Below are positions 48,431-60,800 of a DNA stretch of 64,000 nt, in pieces. The notes below the pieces were generated by a model that made no database searches, had not been told where the DNA came from, and worked only from the letters and a program-made list of their open reading frames with translations. Source of the DNA: Benincasa hispida (lineage: Eukaryota; Streptophyta; Magnoliopsida; Cucurbitales; Cucurbitaceae). The DNA lies in assembly GCF_009727055.1 (NCBI RefSeq), contig NW_024064356.1, positions 595,924 through 659,923 on the forward strand. Direction: 5' to 3'. The position numbers and the translations under genes were made by a program. The stretch's first letter is position 1; every line of letters begins with the position of its first letter.

Positions 48431-48790
48431 TCTTTATTTCGACTCTTTTGGGTCGTTTGAGTCTTTTGATATTTCTTTTTACTTTTTTTTTATCAATATG
48501 AAAAATACAAATTCGACCTATCTGGTTCTCTTTAAAAATTCAAAGGTTTATAATCTTATCGGGCTATATCGATTCATCCAAAAAGAGACCAGAGAAATAC
48601 AAGAACTTTTTGTAACATGACAGAAGACAGGTCATGTCAAGCAATTGACGTTAAAAATTTGCCTTTTCTGGAGGGAGCCATATGATTAAATTTACTGTTT
48701 TCTTTATTTGCTTTCTAGATTAGCTTTCTTTTTGTTTTGTTTTGTAGGGACGACTTAGAAGAGAAGTACATCTTTTTTAGAGGCAAGCCT

Positions 48791-51036
48791 TGAAGGAAAC
48801 CGGAAGCGAGATTTCTATGAGCAGCAGAACAAGACTATTTCAAATTACAATCATGAATTAACATATATTTACAGTCATCTTCTATACAAACGGTTATGCA
48901 AATCATACAGAAAAATTACGGCATGAACAATACAAATGCATAAAGAGACAAACTCTACGCACATCGGCAGAAACGTCTCCATGCTCCGTTGCACACGAAC
49001 ACTAGAATAACAGCAGCCTTGAACCCCTGATCTACACGACCGCAACACCGTAGCAACACAGCACGAACACTCCGTGCTCATCCTCAATGATCTTCTTGGT
49101 CACAACAACTCCGCAACACGAACGGCCTCCTCCAAAGCACCATGAACGGCCTTCAGTAAACCTCGACGGTGTTGAGTTGAGTCTGACACCACCAACAAGG
49201 CAACCTTGGTATTCTCGGTGTGAGAATCCAGAGGGTGGGTTCTGTTCGGACTTGGTATGAGGCAGACGAACGGAGGATACAACGATCGTATACACGACTG
49301 GGCAAGTGGGAGATGGCTGAGACCTATCGTATAGGTCGATACCCAATCGTTTAGATAAAGCTATGCGATTGTCTAGCAAAAGCTATGCGATCGTTTAAAT
49401 CTATCGTTAGGCTCACTCTTGTCGCCTACAGACACCACTACAACGATCGTTTATCTTATAGCCACGATCGCGTCTAGCAAAACTATGCCGATCGTTGTTA
49501 AACATTTGCACGAATCGTTTAACTCGCACTTTGTACGATCGTTTAGTTCATCCAGCCATTGTTTAGTAAATCTGTATTTACTTGACGACCCAGTCTGAGT
49601 TTCTATACGCCGAGAAGAAAACTCAAATCCTTTTCAAACTTTTGAAAAAGCTTTTTTTTTTTTCAAAATAGGAAATCATTTTCCTTTTAACTCACAGTTA
49701 CCATGATCAAACCACCCACTACTTTAGTTATTAAAAGAAAAGTATTAATTATCAAATAATTATATTATTATAAATATAAATGATAACCAACTTATCATAC
49801 TATATTTATAACCTATAGGTTTTTAATATTTCATCCATGAAACATATAAACCATAGTTCTTTTTCTTATTCCATGTACGTAATGTTAAATCTCATTTATA
49901 TCAATCCTCCACTAGATATATCTTATACATCATACCAATTATATCATATATAATTAAAAAAACCTCTGTTCAATTTGAACATTTAAAATCACCACAAGAA
50001 CTAATCCTCAACAGAATCTAAGCTACCAAGGGTACCTCATGGACCTGTAGCTCCGAAGCTCCAAGGTACATGAATAACTGATTAAACTCTTTTAGTCAGG
50101 ATCCACCATCCGTTAACTATCAGGCACTCACTAAAGACTGACAGCGGAAACTCTCCTTATTACAGATAAATTATATGTCCATCTTAACCAATCAGTGGTG
50201 CGACAACCCTTCAAGATCGCTCGTAAGTACAGTTGGGCCAATAACCGTCATACCCCTGTAGTTATATCTGTTTCCTTAAGTATCACTGATCTCTCTAATG
50301 AACATAAGTCATAGTCCTACTATGACTGGGTCTTCTCTTCCAAAGAGAAGTTGTGGTCACTATGTTCAAGCCCTGGAATCAGCCCTTAAGGGAGCAATCT
50401 CTCTACTTATCCCTACTTGGGGAAAGGAATGAATTCCATCTTGTGGATTGAGTTCCCAACTCCCATATCAGACAAGTCTCAAAAAATATAGGCATGTTGA
50501 GTTGGCAATCTGGCCACTCTCACCCATACTAATCAAAGGATCGCCCTCAAAGTCAGGAGTTTCGAAAACACTCAGGATTGTGGTCGTGTCACCTATGGTA
50601 GTTTAGGTGAAATGTAAGTCTTTAGTATCAACGGCGTTATATACAGAGTCTAGTCATCTCGTGGTGTAGGTCTTATACAAACTCTTTGTATAGGACACCC
50701 TTGCTCTACGTCTCCATACGAATGGTCAAGATCTACCATCTGTAGTAGTTTACAATACTTGCAAACCTCTACAAAGCAGGCCGTATCCGTAGTGTCACTT
50801 GGATCAAGTATCCCACCTTAATCCTTATACTACAAACCGATTTAGGTTAACACTTAAGGCATGATCCACTTGTATATCACATATACATGTTTAAGTTCAC
50901 ATGAGATAACCAAGGAGCTTTGTTTATTGGATATGAGTAAATGCCAGAATCAAATCACACTTATTTTATTCATTGAACAATGTGTATCTTTACAAAACAA
51001 CGAGACTCCGGGAGAATTAGGACACCAATCCCAACA
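48791..51036 (-). mobile_element. Solo LTR, copia TGTTGGG family, inserted in the gypsy element
   Basis: Plus-strand ends TGAAGGAAACCGGAAG and GGACACCAATCCCAACA; the minus-strand sense is TGTTGGGATTGG...TTCCTTCA. It is flanked by AGCCT (48786-48790) and AGCCC (51037-51041), a 5-bp target duplication with one change. Length 2246 bp. It contains repeated CGATCGTTTA-type words near 49320-49560. The apparent frames at 48875-49379 belong to the LTR. Confidence 0.82.
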
Positions 51037-53901
51037 AGCCCTACTGACACACTTCAGAGACTATGCACAAAAACGTCAGGTTTTCTATTCCTTTATCTTT
51101 ATTTTCACTAGGCTTAGATTAGAGATACATTGGGGACAATGTATCGTTTTAAGTTGGGGGTGGTAATTATATGCATGTCTAGAAAGTCCTTGAGCACCTG
51201 AGCTCGGACTTTGTGGTTGAGCTGTTGATATGATTTTTGCAATGCATGTATTGTGATTATGACTTTCTGTGATAGGATATAGATAACTCTCCATTCGATC
51301 TGTTTAGGATTCACAAAATGTAAGCATGATTTTAGACCAAATTTAAAAAAATTTCTTGATTTTCTTGCATATTTTGAGCACATAGTAGTCTTATCTATGG
51401 TCTTGAATGCTTAGAATTGGGTTATTTGGTCCATCTGCTTGTTGTCACTTCGAAAGGTCTAGGTGATAGTTGCTAAGTAACTGAAGCTCAACTTAGTAAT
51501 GCATGCTTAGGTTTTTGCCAAACTCTTGTTTTGTAAAGTAAAAGCCTGTTGTACGCTAAATAAAAGGCAAGCATATTGTAGAGTAAAAGTAAGTTTGTAT
51601 GATATTTTTTAAGGAGATTACTCCTCTTTATTAAGGGTGTGATTAAACTGGGGCGGCTATGACACCCATAGTTTCCCTCTAAGCTAAAGTGCCCTTGAGG
51701 AATGAGTAAGCTTCGAAATTTTTAAAGGATATATTGCTTGTAGTTGGATGCTTTCACATAACCCGTGTGGACAAGCCAAAATGAAGGTGGTGTAATCTGG
51801 ATAAGAGTTCATCTTTTGTGAATTAAAAAAAAAAAGGTAAAAAATAGAATAAAAGTTTGTTCCCTTAAGTTTTGCATTGCCACCTTGAGTCCAGGGAGCT
51901 TAATACTTGATCCTCCGAGTCAGAGTAGGGGGAAAAACGAGTTGAGGATGGAATAAAACCTTCCTAGGTTAGTAGAGACTTAGATAGGATTGACTTAACA
52001 CACACGCACGTAAGGGATAGAGAATTAGTTTTAAGTTTCTTGATTAAGCACACGCATTTGAATGACCCTTTCTTTGAGAAGAGTTTGTTATCTTTAGTCT
52101 TAAGATTGGAGTTACTCATTTGCATCACAAGTTTCATGTCTTATTTTGTGACCTTGCTCGGGACAAGCAAGAATTAAGTTAGGGATGTTGGGATTGGTGT
52201 CTTAATTCTCCCGGTGGTCTCGTAGTTTGTAAACATTTTGTGCACATTGTTATTAATAAAATAAATGTTATTTTATATGCATTTACTCAAATCCAATAAA
52301 CTAAGATATGTGGTTATTTCATGTAATTTAAGCATGTACGTGAGACATATAAGTGGATTCTGCCTTAAGTAATAACCTAAATGGTCTGTAGTATAAGGAT
52401 AAAGGAGGGATATCTTATCCTAGTGACACAGATACGGCCCGCTTTGTAGATATTTACAAGTGTTGTAAAGTGCTACAAATGGTCTGATCCTTGAAGGAAA
52501 TCGAACACGAGGATTTCCATGAGCAGCAGAAAGTTCAGTCCGAATTACAATCATATATGAACATTATAAATTACAGTCATAAACAGAAACATACGGTTAT
52601 GCATTAAATATAGAAATTACAGCATGATACTACAAATTATCAAGGAGAAACGCTACATACATTTGTAGACTCTTCGCCAAGCTCCTTGATCAGGAACGCT
52701 CGAACAAAAAAACACAGCAACCTCTAACGCTCGTCCAACGCGACCGCTACATTGCACGAGCACCGCGCACTCGAACTCAGCGATTGCCTCGGTCACGAAC
52801 ACCCCAACAACACGAACAAACTCCACAGAACCTCGATGGTGTCAAGCTGAGTATGACACCCCAAGAAGGCTACCTTGGTATTCTCGGTGTGAGACTCTAG
52901 AGGGTGGGCTCTATGTGAACTTGGTTTGAGACAAAAGACGGAGGAAACAACAATCGTGTAAACGATTGAGCAAGTGGGAGATGACTGAACCTATCATTTA
53001 GGTCGGTGCCCAATCATTTAGCAAAAGCTAAGTGATCGTCTAGCAAAAGCTATGCTATCGTTTAGCTCATCGCTTAGATAAATGTCTGTTACCTACAAAC
53101 ACTACACGATTGTTTACCTTATCCAAGCTGTCGCTTAGTAAACCCTATTTACTTGACAACTTCCCGTGAGAATATTTCCGAGAGAGAAATTCTCAAAATC
53201 ACAAAATCTCAAGCTTACTAAAATTAGGAAAACATCTTTCCTTTTATCTCACGGTTACCATGAAACCATCAATAACCTCCCACTCAATTGGTTATTAGAG
53301 AAAAAGAGTTAATTATCCAATAATTAATATTATTATAAATATAAATGATAACTAACTTATCATACTATATTTATAACCTATAGTTTTAATATTTCATCTC
53401 ATGAAACATATAAACCATAACTCTTTTTCTATTCTATGACACTTAATGTAAATCTCATTTACATTAATCCTCTACTAGATGTATCTCATACATCATACCG
53501 ATCATATCATATATAATCGAATTACCTCTTGTCAATTTGAACATTTCAAATCAAAACCAAGAACTGATCCTCAACTGAATCCATTGGGCTACCAAGGGGA
53601 CCTTATGGACCTGTAGCTCGAAACTCCAACGGTACGTGAATAGCTGACTAAATTCTTTAGTCATGGGATCCACCATCCGTTAATTGCCAGACATTCCACT
53701 AAAGACTGACAGCTTAACTCTCTTTACCACAGATATTTTATGTGTCCATCTTAACAAATCAGTAATGCGACAACCTTTCACAGATCGCTCGTAAGTACAA
53801 CTCGGCCAATCACCATTATGCCCCTATAGTTACATTTAACTCCTTAAGTACCACTGATTCCTCTAATAAATATAAGTCATAGTCTTAGTATGATTGAGTC
53901 C

Positions 53902-56107
53902 TGATGACATGCAGAAATGCACATCATCTTAGGCCTTTTATTTAGAATTATGAGGGTTGTTAAGCATAATATGCGGCAATTATGTTAGGAATTCATGAGA
54001 AAATGAGTTTGTGTCATTCAACATTAAGAATCTCAGCTAACCCATTATTATGTGTTATTATGCGTTCAATTGTCTACTTTTGTAGCTGAGTAGGAATCGG
54101 ACGCAGACACGAAAGCTAGGCTATCGCATAGACGATCGCATGCACGATCGCATACGCTTGATACATGAATATTGCGTCCATTAATCGCATACGGTGATCG
54201 CGTACAACAGTCGTATAGGTGTTGCGGCTGTCTAGTGAATGCGTCCATCACATGGGAATTGCGGTCGTCGAGCGAATGCGATCATCGCATAGAAGATGCA
54301 GTCATCGTGTAGAAGTTGCGATAATCAAGCGAATGCGGTCATTTCAAGATTGCGACTACACGATGATAACCATAATAGCAGGATCACCGCAAGGTTGGTG
54401 GAATGGAAGCATCAACGTATATCTCGAGAAAATCAAAAAATAATGTTGACATTTCACCTACCACACCTTTAGTAGCCGAGATTCAGAAAAGGACCGACGC
54501 ACCGCTAATGTCAAAATCAGAGCAGGTCTATTAATGATGTCGGTGATCAAGCTCTATAAATAGAAGCCGCTGAGCAGAATTTCAACTAATCCATGGTTTC
54601 CTACCTTCAGGTGGATACTTGTGATCCAGACGAACGTGTTAGAAGAAAGCTTGAGAGTTCTTCATCTCCTTCATCCATTCCGAGTGACGACCGGAGCCTT
54701 TGCCGGAGTTAGATCTCGAGAGAGTCAGCTCCACCGCCCTTCCATGGCACCACCGGCAACCTTGACACACATCTGCTGGAAGCAAGACATTACTTCCAGC
54801 TGGTCCTTTATACACATCTAGATGTGTATAAGAGACAGCCACCGCCCTTCCATGGCACCACCGGCAACCTTGACACACATCTGCTGGAAGCAAGACATTA
54901 CTTCCAGCTGGTCCTTTCATTTTCTCTTCTTTTCTTATATTGTATTGTATTACATTTTGTATTACATTTCTATGTTTCCTTCGATTCCATCTCCATCTTT
55001 CTTTGCTTAACACCTTTAACATTCATTACATCACTTAGTGAGACTGTTAGACTATCGCATACTTAATCATGCGACATAGGAATATGAAGCATGTAGTAAA
55101 CCACTGGGAGGTGTGCATTGCGTGAGTATTGTGAGAAAACCTTATCTGCTTAGTGTGAAGCTATAGCAACGCCTGTCTATAGGCGGACACAACGCTTGTC
55201 TATGAGTAAAGTCAGCAACAACTAACTGCCCGGGAGGGTAAGTAGTTGGTCGCATTAAGCAATGTAAGCAAGTATTCACTAAAGATAGGAATAATCTTAC
55301 GTAAGCCAATTTTATGCGATTACCTTGTCTTATGAGCGCATCATTCATCATTTAGGCATACTTGAGAGAGTAGTCTAAAAACCAAATCTAAGACTCGAGA
55401 GAATGGATTGGAACGCATAAGCAAGAATGGGGAACTTAGAGATAAGCTCCGTTTGCTATTACACAGCGTATGTACCCTACGGATAGGATATTGCATGCGT
55501 TCAGAAGTAGAATACAGTGGTATACGGCTATCACGCTCATGCGGCGAGAGCAAGTGACCGAGGTTTGGAGGTTTAGGCATAGTCTTCTTGACACTATCAC
55601 ATATACATCGTATGCATCATAGAATTAGGCTCAAGTGTGTGTAGCATGATCGCATAGCTTGCGTTGGCTAAAGTTGCCCTTGAAATCAATCTTAAGGGTT
55701 GCAATGAAGACATCCTCACATTTTATCTATTTTTCATCCATTTACTACGCGTCAACAGTTGTCGTGTCTCTACCTCTCATTCATACTTCCAATGCTTTGT
55801 TTGTTAGTTAGGAGTAGGAGTAGTTTATAGCTTATACCCTCCATCATTCTTTTATTCATCCACCACAAACACATTACTGCATACGTTTAGCTAAAAGTCC
55901 CTAAGTTCGACCTCAGATCACCCGAAAAACTTGCGTTCGCATTATACTTGGCGTGGGCGCAAGAAAACTTGTGACGAGAACGCATGGTCATCGCATACAT
56001 TCGGTAACGCATAGTTTCATTCCAACGCATGACCACCGACGCATGAGTATCAATGCATATCTTAAGACATGCATCACATAATTACATTCCTCAAATTTCA
56101 GTCATCA
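53902..56107. mobile_element. Solo LTR, unrelated family, innermost insertion
   Basis: Begins TGATGACATGCAG and ends TTTCAGTCATCA, i.e. TG..CA with a 6-bp terminal inverted repeat TGATGA/TCATCA. It is flanked by perfect 5-bp duplications AGTCC (53897-53901 and 56108-56112), so the surrounding LTR reads through when it is removed. It is rich in GATCGCATA/ATGCGGTCAT-type words (54110-54340). A single 2.2-kb unit with no coding domain. It carries the sequencing adapter artefact at 54808-54838. Confidence 0.8.
54731..54917. other. Assembly artefact: Nextera mate-pair junction with duplicated flanks
   Basis: AGATGTGTATAAGAGACAG (54820-54838) is exactly the Tn5 mosaic end used in Nextera kits, directly preceded by TTATACACATCT (54808-54819), the inverted half. 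Together they form the circularisation junction adapter of Nextera mate-pair libraries, trimmed at its left end. The 79 bp before it (54731-54809) and after it (54839-54917) are identical. The true genome should contain one copy and no adapter. Confidence 0.95.
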
Positions 56108-58179
56108 AGTCCTCTCTTCCAAAGAGAAGTTGTGACCACTATGTTCAAGCCCCAGAATCAGTTCTTAAGGGAGTAATCTCTCTACTTATCCTTGCTTCGG
56201 GAAAGGAGTGAATTTCATCTTGTGTAAGTGAGTTCCCAACTCTAAGATCAGATAAGTCCCCAAAAAGATAGGCATGTTGAGTTGGGAATCTGGCCACTCT
56301 CACCCATACTAATCAAAGGACCGCCCTAAAAGGCAGGAATTTCCAAAACACTCAAGATTAAGGTCGTGTCACTTATGGTCGTTTAGGTGAGATGTAAGTC
56401 TCTAGTATCAACAGCGTTATATATAAAGTCTAATCATCTTGTGGTCCGGTCTTATACAAACTCTTTGTATAGGATACCCCCACCCGCACGTCTCTACATG
56501 AATGGTCAGGATCTACCATCTGTAGTAGTTTACAACACTTGCAAACCTCTACAAAGCGGGCCGTAATCCGTAGTGTCACCAGGATCAGGTATCCCACCTT
56601 AATCCTTACACTACAAAACTATTTAGGTTATCACTTAAGGCATAATCCACTTGTATATCAAAATATACATCCTTAAGTTTACATAAGACAACCATGGAGA
56701 TATGTTTATTGGATAGAGTAAATGCCAGAATGAATAACAGTTATTTTATTCATCAAACAATGTGTATCATTACAAACAATGAGACTCCTAGAGAATTAGG
56801 ACACTATCTCAACAATTCTGGCCATTCATGTGGAGACATGCGAGCGGGGGTGTCCTATATAAAGAGTTTGTATAAGACCAGACCACGAGATGATTAGTTT
56901 CTTTATATAATGTCATTGATAATTTAGACTTACATTTCACTAAAATGACCTTGGTGACATGACCTTAATCCCGAGTGAGTTGGAAACTCCTACCTATGAG
57001 CGTGGTCCTTTGATTAGTATGGGTGAGAGTGACCAGATTGCAACTCAACAAGCCTATCTTTTTGGGGATTCGTCTATTCGGGAGCTGGGAACTTAGCTAC
57101 ACAAGACAGAATTCACTCATTCCCCAAAACAGGGGTAAGTAGATAAATTGCTCCCTTAAAGGCTGATTCTGGGTCTTGAACATAGTGGCCACACCCTCTC
57201 TTTGGAAGAGGGGACTCAATCATAATAAGACTATGACTTATTGTTTATTAAAAGAATCAATGGTACTTTAAGGAGTTAGATATAACTACAGGGGCAAAAC
57301 ATAAATTGGCTCAACTGTACTTACGAGTGATTTGTGAAGGGTCATCGCACTGTTGATGGGTTATATGGACACAAAAATATATCTGTAGTGCGAAGAGTAC
57401 AGCTGTCGGTCTTTAGTGGAGTGACCAACAGTTAACAAATGATGGATCTAGTGACTAAAGAGTTTAGTCAGTTATTTACGTACCGTTGGAGCTTCAAGCT
57501 ATAGGTCCATGAGGTCCCCTTATAGCTCATTGGGTTCAAGTTAAGAATCAGATTTTAGGTTGATTTGAAGTATTCAAATTAACAAGAGAAAATTCAATTA
57601 TATGTGATATAATTGATTTAATGTATTAGATACATTATTTGGAGGAATTAATATAGATATGATTTATATTGAATACCATAAAATAGAAAAAGAACCATGG
57701 TTTATATGTTTCATATGATGAAATATTAAAACTATAGGTTATAAATATAATATGATAAGTTGGTTATAATATTTATTTATAATATATTAATTATATGTTA
57801 ATTAATTCTTTTTCTCTAATAACCGTTTTGAGTGGGAGGTTATTGGAAGTTTTATGGTAACCATGAGATAAAAAGGAAAATTGTTTTTCAAAATTAGTCA
57901 GATGATTCATTCAGGAAAAACTCATGAAAAAGGCTATCAAGTAAAAAATGTTTTTACTAAGTGATAGTGTTGAGTGCATATACGATTGAGCTAAGAGTTG
58001 ACTATACGATAGTTGCTCGGTTGATCGTTGCTACACAATCGAGTAACAAAAGTCTATACGATAGGCTTCATCTTTTAAATGATCGAGTACATCATCTACA
58101 CGATAGTCAGTCTTCATTATCTCCCACTTACTTGATCGACTAATTCTGAAAAATAGGTAAATATGATTTACTAGTTCTA

Positions 58180-60030
58180 GAAATGTGTTTGGTGAAAAAT
58201 AATAACAATACCTGGATACTTGATTCATGAGTCACTAACCACGTTTGTACTTCTTTGTAAGAAACTAGTTCCTAGAAATAGATTGCAGCGAGAGCGATGA
58301 CTCTATAGGTTAGAATAGGAGAGGTTGTCTCCGTGTTTGCAGTTGGGAGTTTGAAGCTGTTTTTTGAATCAAAGTATATGTTGTTGGATAATGTTTACTA
58401 TGTTCCTAATTTTAAAAGGAACTTGATTTTAGTTTCATGTTTGTTAGAACACTCTTTTAATGTATCTTTTATACGGGATAAAGCGTTTGTCTCGAAAAAT
58501 AGTATTGATATTTGTTCTGCAACAAATGAAAGCAACTTATATGTACTAAGGCCGTTAGTATCTAAAATGCTTCACAATATCGAAATGTTCAACACTGCAA
58601 CCACTAAAACTAAGAAAAGAAAATTTTCTTCTATCTTTGGTATCTAAGACTGGGTCACATTAATCTCAATAGGATTGAAAGATTGGTTAAGAATGGACTT
58701 CTAAACGAGTTAGAAGAAAATTCTTTACCTGTATATGAATCTTGTGTAGAAAGAAAAATGACAAAACAACCTTTTCTTGGAAAAGGTCATGGAGCTAAAG
58801 AACCCTTAGAGTTTATACATTCAGAACTTTGTGGTTCAATGAGTGTAAAAGGTAAAGGAGAGCTTGAATATTTTGTCAGTTTTATGGACGATTATTCAAG
58901 AGATGGGTATGTTTATCTAATGCAACATAAGTCTAACACATTTGAAAAGTTCAAGGAGTATAAGGCTAAAGTTGAAAATTTGTTAGGTAAAAAGATTAAA
59001 ACACTTCGATTAGATCGAGGTGGAGAGCACATGGATATTGAATTCTAGAACTATATGATAGAATAAGGAATCACATCTCAACTGTCAGTACTTGGTACAC
59101 CTCAACAATACAGTGTATTAGAAAGGAGAAATAGAACATTGTTGGACATGGTCCACTCTATGATGAGTTATACTTCTCTACCTATCTCGTGTTGGGGTTA
59201 TGCAATGGAGACTGCAACTTACCTTTTAAACCAGGTTCCATCAAAGAGTGTTACTAAACCACCTTTTGAATTATGGAAAGGTCATAAAATTAGTTTACGG
59301 CATCTCGGGATTTGAGGATTTTCAGCATATGTGCTTGTGGCAAATCCAAAGAAATTGGACCACGTTCAAGATTATGCCTATTTATAGGTTATTCTAAAGA
59401 AATGAGAGGTTGAAGTATTTGTATCGACAAATACTACTTTATTAGAAGAAAACTACATTAGAGAACAAAATCCAAGAAACAAAATCATATTAAATGAAAT
59501 TTTTAGAGAAACTACTGAAACTTCAACAAGAGTTGTTGAAGAGGCGAGCATTTTAATAAGAGTTGTTTATGCTACTTCATCTAGTCAAACACATCCTTCT
59601 CAAGTATTGAGAGAGCCTCAACGTAGTGGGAGAATTGTAACCCAACCTACTCATTATTTGGGTTTAACAGAAACGCAAACCGTCAAATTAGATGATAAAG
59701 TTAATGATCCATCGTCTTACAAGAAGGCAATGGTTGATGTTGACAAAGATGAATGGATCACAGTCATGGATCAAGAAATTGAGTCTATGCACTCCAATTC
59801 TATCTGCGAACTTGTAGATCAACTGATATAGTTAAACCCATAGGTTGCAAATGAATCTATAAGAGGAAACATGGTGTAGATGAAAAGGTGCAAACTTTTA
59901 AAGCTAGACTAGTAGTAAAGAGTTATTCTAAGGTTGAGGAAGTGGACTATGAAAAAACTTTCTCACCTGTTGCTATGATTAAGTCTACCAGATTCTTTTA
60001 TCTATTGCCACATATTATGACTATGAGAAT
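58180..60030 (+). pseudogene. copia protease-integrase-RT remnant
   Basis: Protease: WILDS then a stop then VTNHVC (58213-58250); the active-site Gly codon of D-S-G is TGA at 58228-58230. Then SLKLFFESKYMLLDNVYYVP, a pre-integrase zone (LGHINLNRIERLVKNG, frame change near 58648), and integrase with HSELCGS, LRLDRGGEHMD (then a stop at 59046) and LERRNRTLLDM. The linker ends at REPQRSGRIV. The reverse-transcriptase start reads VQTFKARLVVKSYSKVEEVD and stops at about 60030. At least five stops or frameshifts are present. Confidence 0.85.
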
Positions 60031-60600
60031 TCAAAAGGTGCGATGTTGTACGTAAAATTGAAAATATTGAATGATGGTAGAATAGAAATTTTTAAGAGAT
60101 ATAAGGGCAAAAAGGGAAGATAAAAATTCTCCCCTTATTGTTATATATAGATTGAAAACATATTTGATTTTTTTTTTTTAAAAAAAATGAATTTTCACCC
60201 AAAGATATTCAAAGTAAAAGCTGAAACACTTTTTGTACTAAATTTAGGATGTAATTTGATGAAATTAAAAGTTTAGGCATCAATAATTTTGTTTTACTTT
60301 TTATGTTTGAAAACACTTTTCTTGTCAAATTATAAAACTAAAATTACTTCTTAAAAATTATATATATAGTTTTTAAAAGTTTGCTTATTTTTTAAAATTA
60401 TAGTAAAAAGTTGATAACAAACTGAAAACTTGAGGTAGAAGTGGTGTTTACAACCTTAATTTTTTAAAAAAAAAAACTAAAAAATTAATTAAGATCTCAT
60501 TTGATAACTATTTGATTTTTTAGAATCCTACTCAAACAGCTTCCTTCTTTACTATAGTTTTCTTTTTTTCTCCATAAACTTTTGAATTCATTAGGGGTAT
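60031..60600. other. AT-rich spacer with partial family-A MITE pieces
   Basis: No gene is seen. Words such as 'aaaagttgataacaaactga' and 'gaagtggtgtttacaacctt' (about 60400-60460) match the interior of the family-A MITEs. 'gatctcatttgataactatt' at 60493 resembles its terminus. Confidence 0.45.
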
Positions 60601-60729
60601 ATATGAGTCGGGATAGGCCCGGATTGGAGGCATTTTGTAGACCAATCTGAAAATTCAGGTTCACTGTAAATGAACTCTATTAGTTCATTTCTGAAGAGTC
60701 AATCCAACCCAACTCAACCCAAAATTTTT

Positions 60730-60800
60730 CGGTTGGGTCAGGGTGGCTATATATATAGTCGGGTTGGGTCAGGTTGGCTATATATAGTCAGGTTAGGTCA
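60730..60800. repeat. Short tandem repeat, about 30 bp x 2.3
   Basis: The unit 'gggttgggtcaggttggcta' plus 'tatatatagtc' occurs twice and then partially, with 1-3 differences. It is embedded in a wider GGGTT/AACCC-rich inverted region (60600-60930). Confidence 0.65.

Larger units (their letters stand above)
46097..52185 (+). mobile_element. Ty3/gypsy Tat/Athila-like element, gutted and interrupted
   Basis: 5' LTR from TGTTGATAACTCTTAAAAAG (46097) to about 47560. A decayed primer-binding site follows (gtgtcgttgtcgggga, 47581-47596; compare the tRNA-Asp complement TGGCGCCGTTGCCGGGGA). A gag remnant begins near 47683. A solo LTR (48791-51036) is inserted. The distal internal part, 51037-52185, carries GGGGACAATGTATCG near 51133 and ends in a CTCGGGACAAGCAAGAATTA block and purine-rich AGTTAGGGA, which precedes the 3' LTR in this class. 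Most of gag-pol is deleted, and the 3' LTR is cut off by the copia element starting at 52186. Confidence 0.7.
52492..56814 (-). mobile_element. Antisense solo LTR inserted in the copia 5' LTR (itself interrupted)
   Basis: Starts TGAAGGAAATCGAACACG and ends GGACACTATCTCAACA. Flanks are ATCCT (52487-52491) and ATTCT (56815-56819), a target duplication with one mismatch. Without the inner insertion it is about 2.1 kb, close to its sister copy at 48791-51036. Its interior words (accatccgttaattgccaga, 'attccactaaagactgacag') match that copy. It is the same family as the host LTR but in the opposite orientation. Confidence 0.78.
52186..60030 (+). mobile_element. Ty1/copia element (TGTTGGG family), 5' LTR split by nested LTRs, internal part truncated
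   Basis: The 5' LTR starts TGTTGGGATTGGTGTC at 52186, is interrupted at 52491 and resumes at 56815 (gccattcatgtggagacatg). It then runs to about 58141, where the LTR 3' part, the primer-binding site and gag are deleted. The internal region from about 58180 encodes protease, integrase and the start of reverse transcriptase, and stops near 60030. LTR and coding region share the same orientation, so they belong to one element. It sits exactly where the 3' LTR of the gypsy element would begin. Confidence 0.72.

Noticed and set aside
49032..49379. 115-codon minus-strand frame with varied composition
   Set aside because: It lies in the solo LTR at 48791-51036 and is not preserved in the sister copy at 52492-53901.
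54639..55022. 127-codon minus-strand frame with an internal repeat
   Set aside because: The repeat is created by the mate-pair adapter duplication, and the frame reads through the adapter (VSYTHLDVYK).
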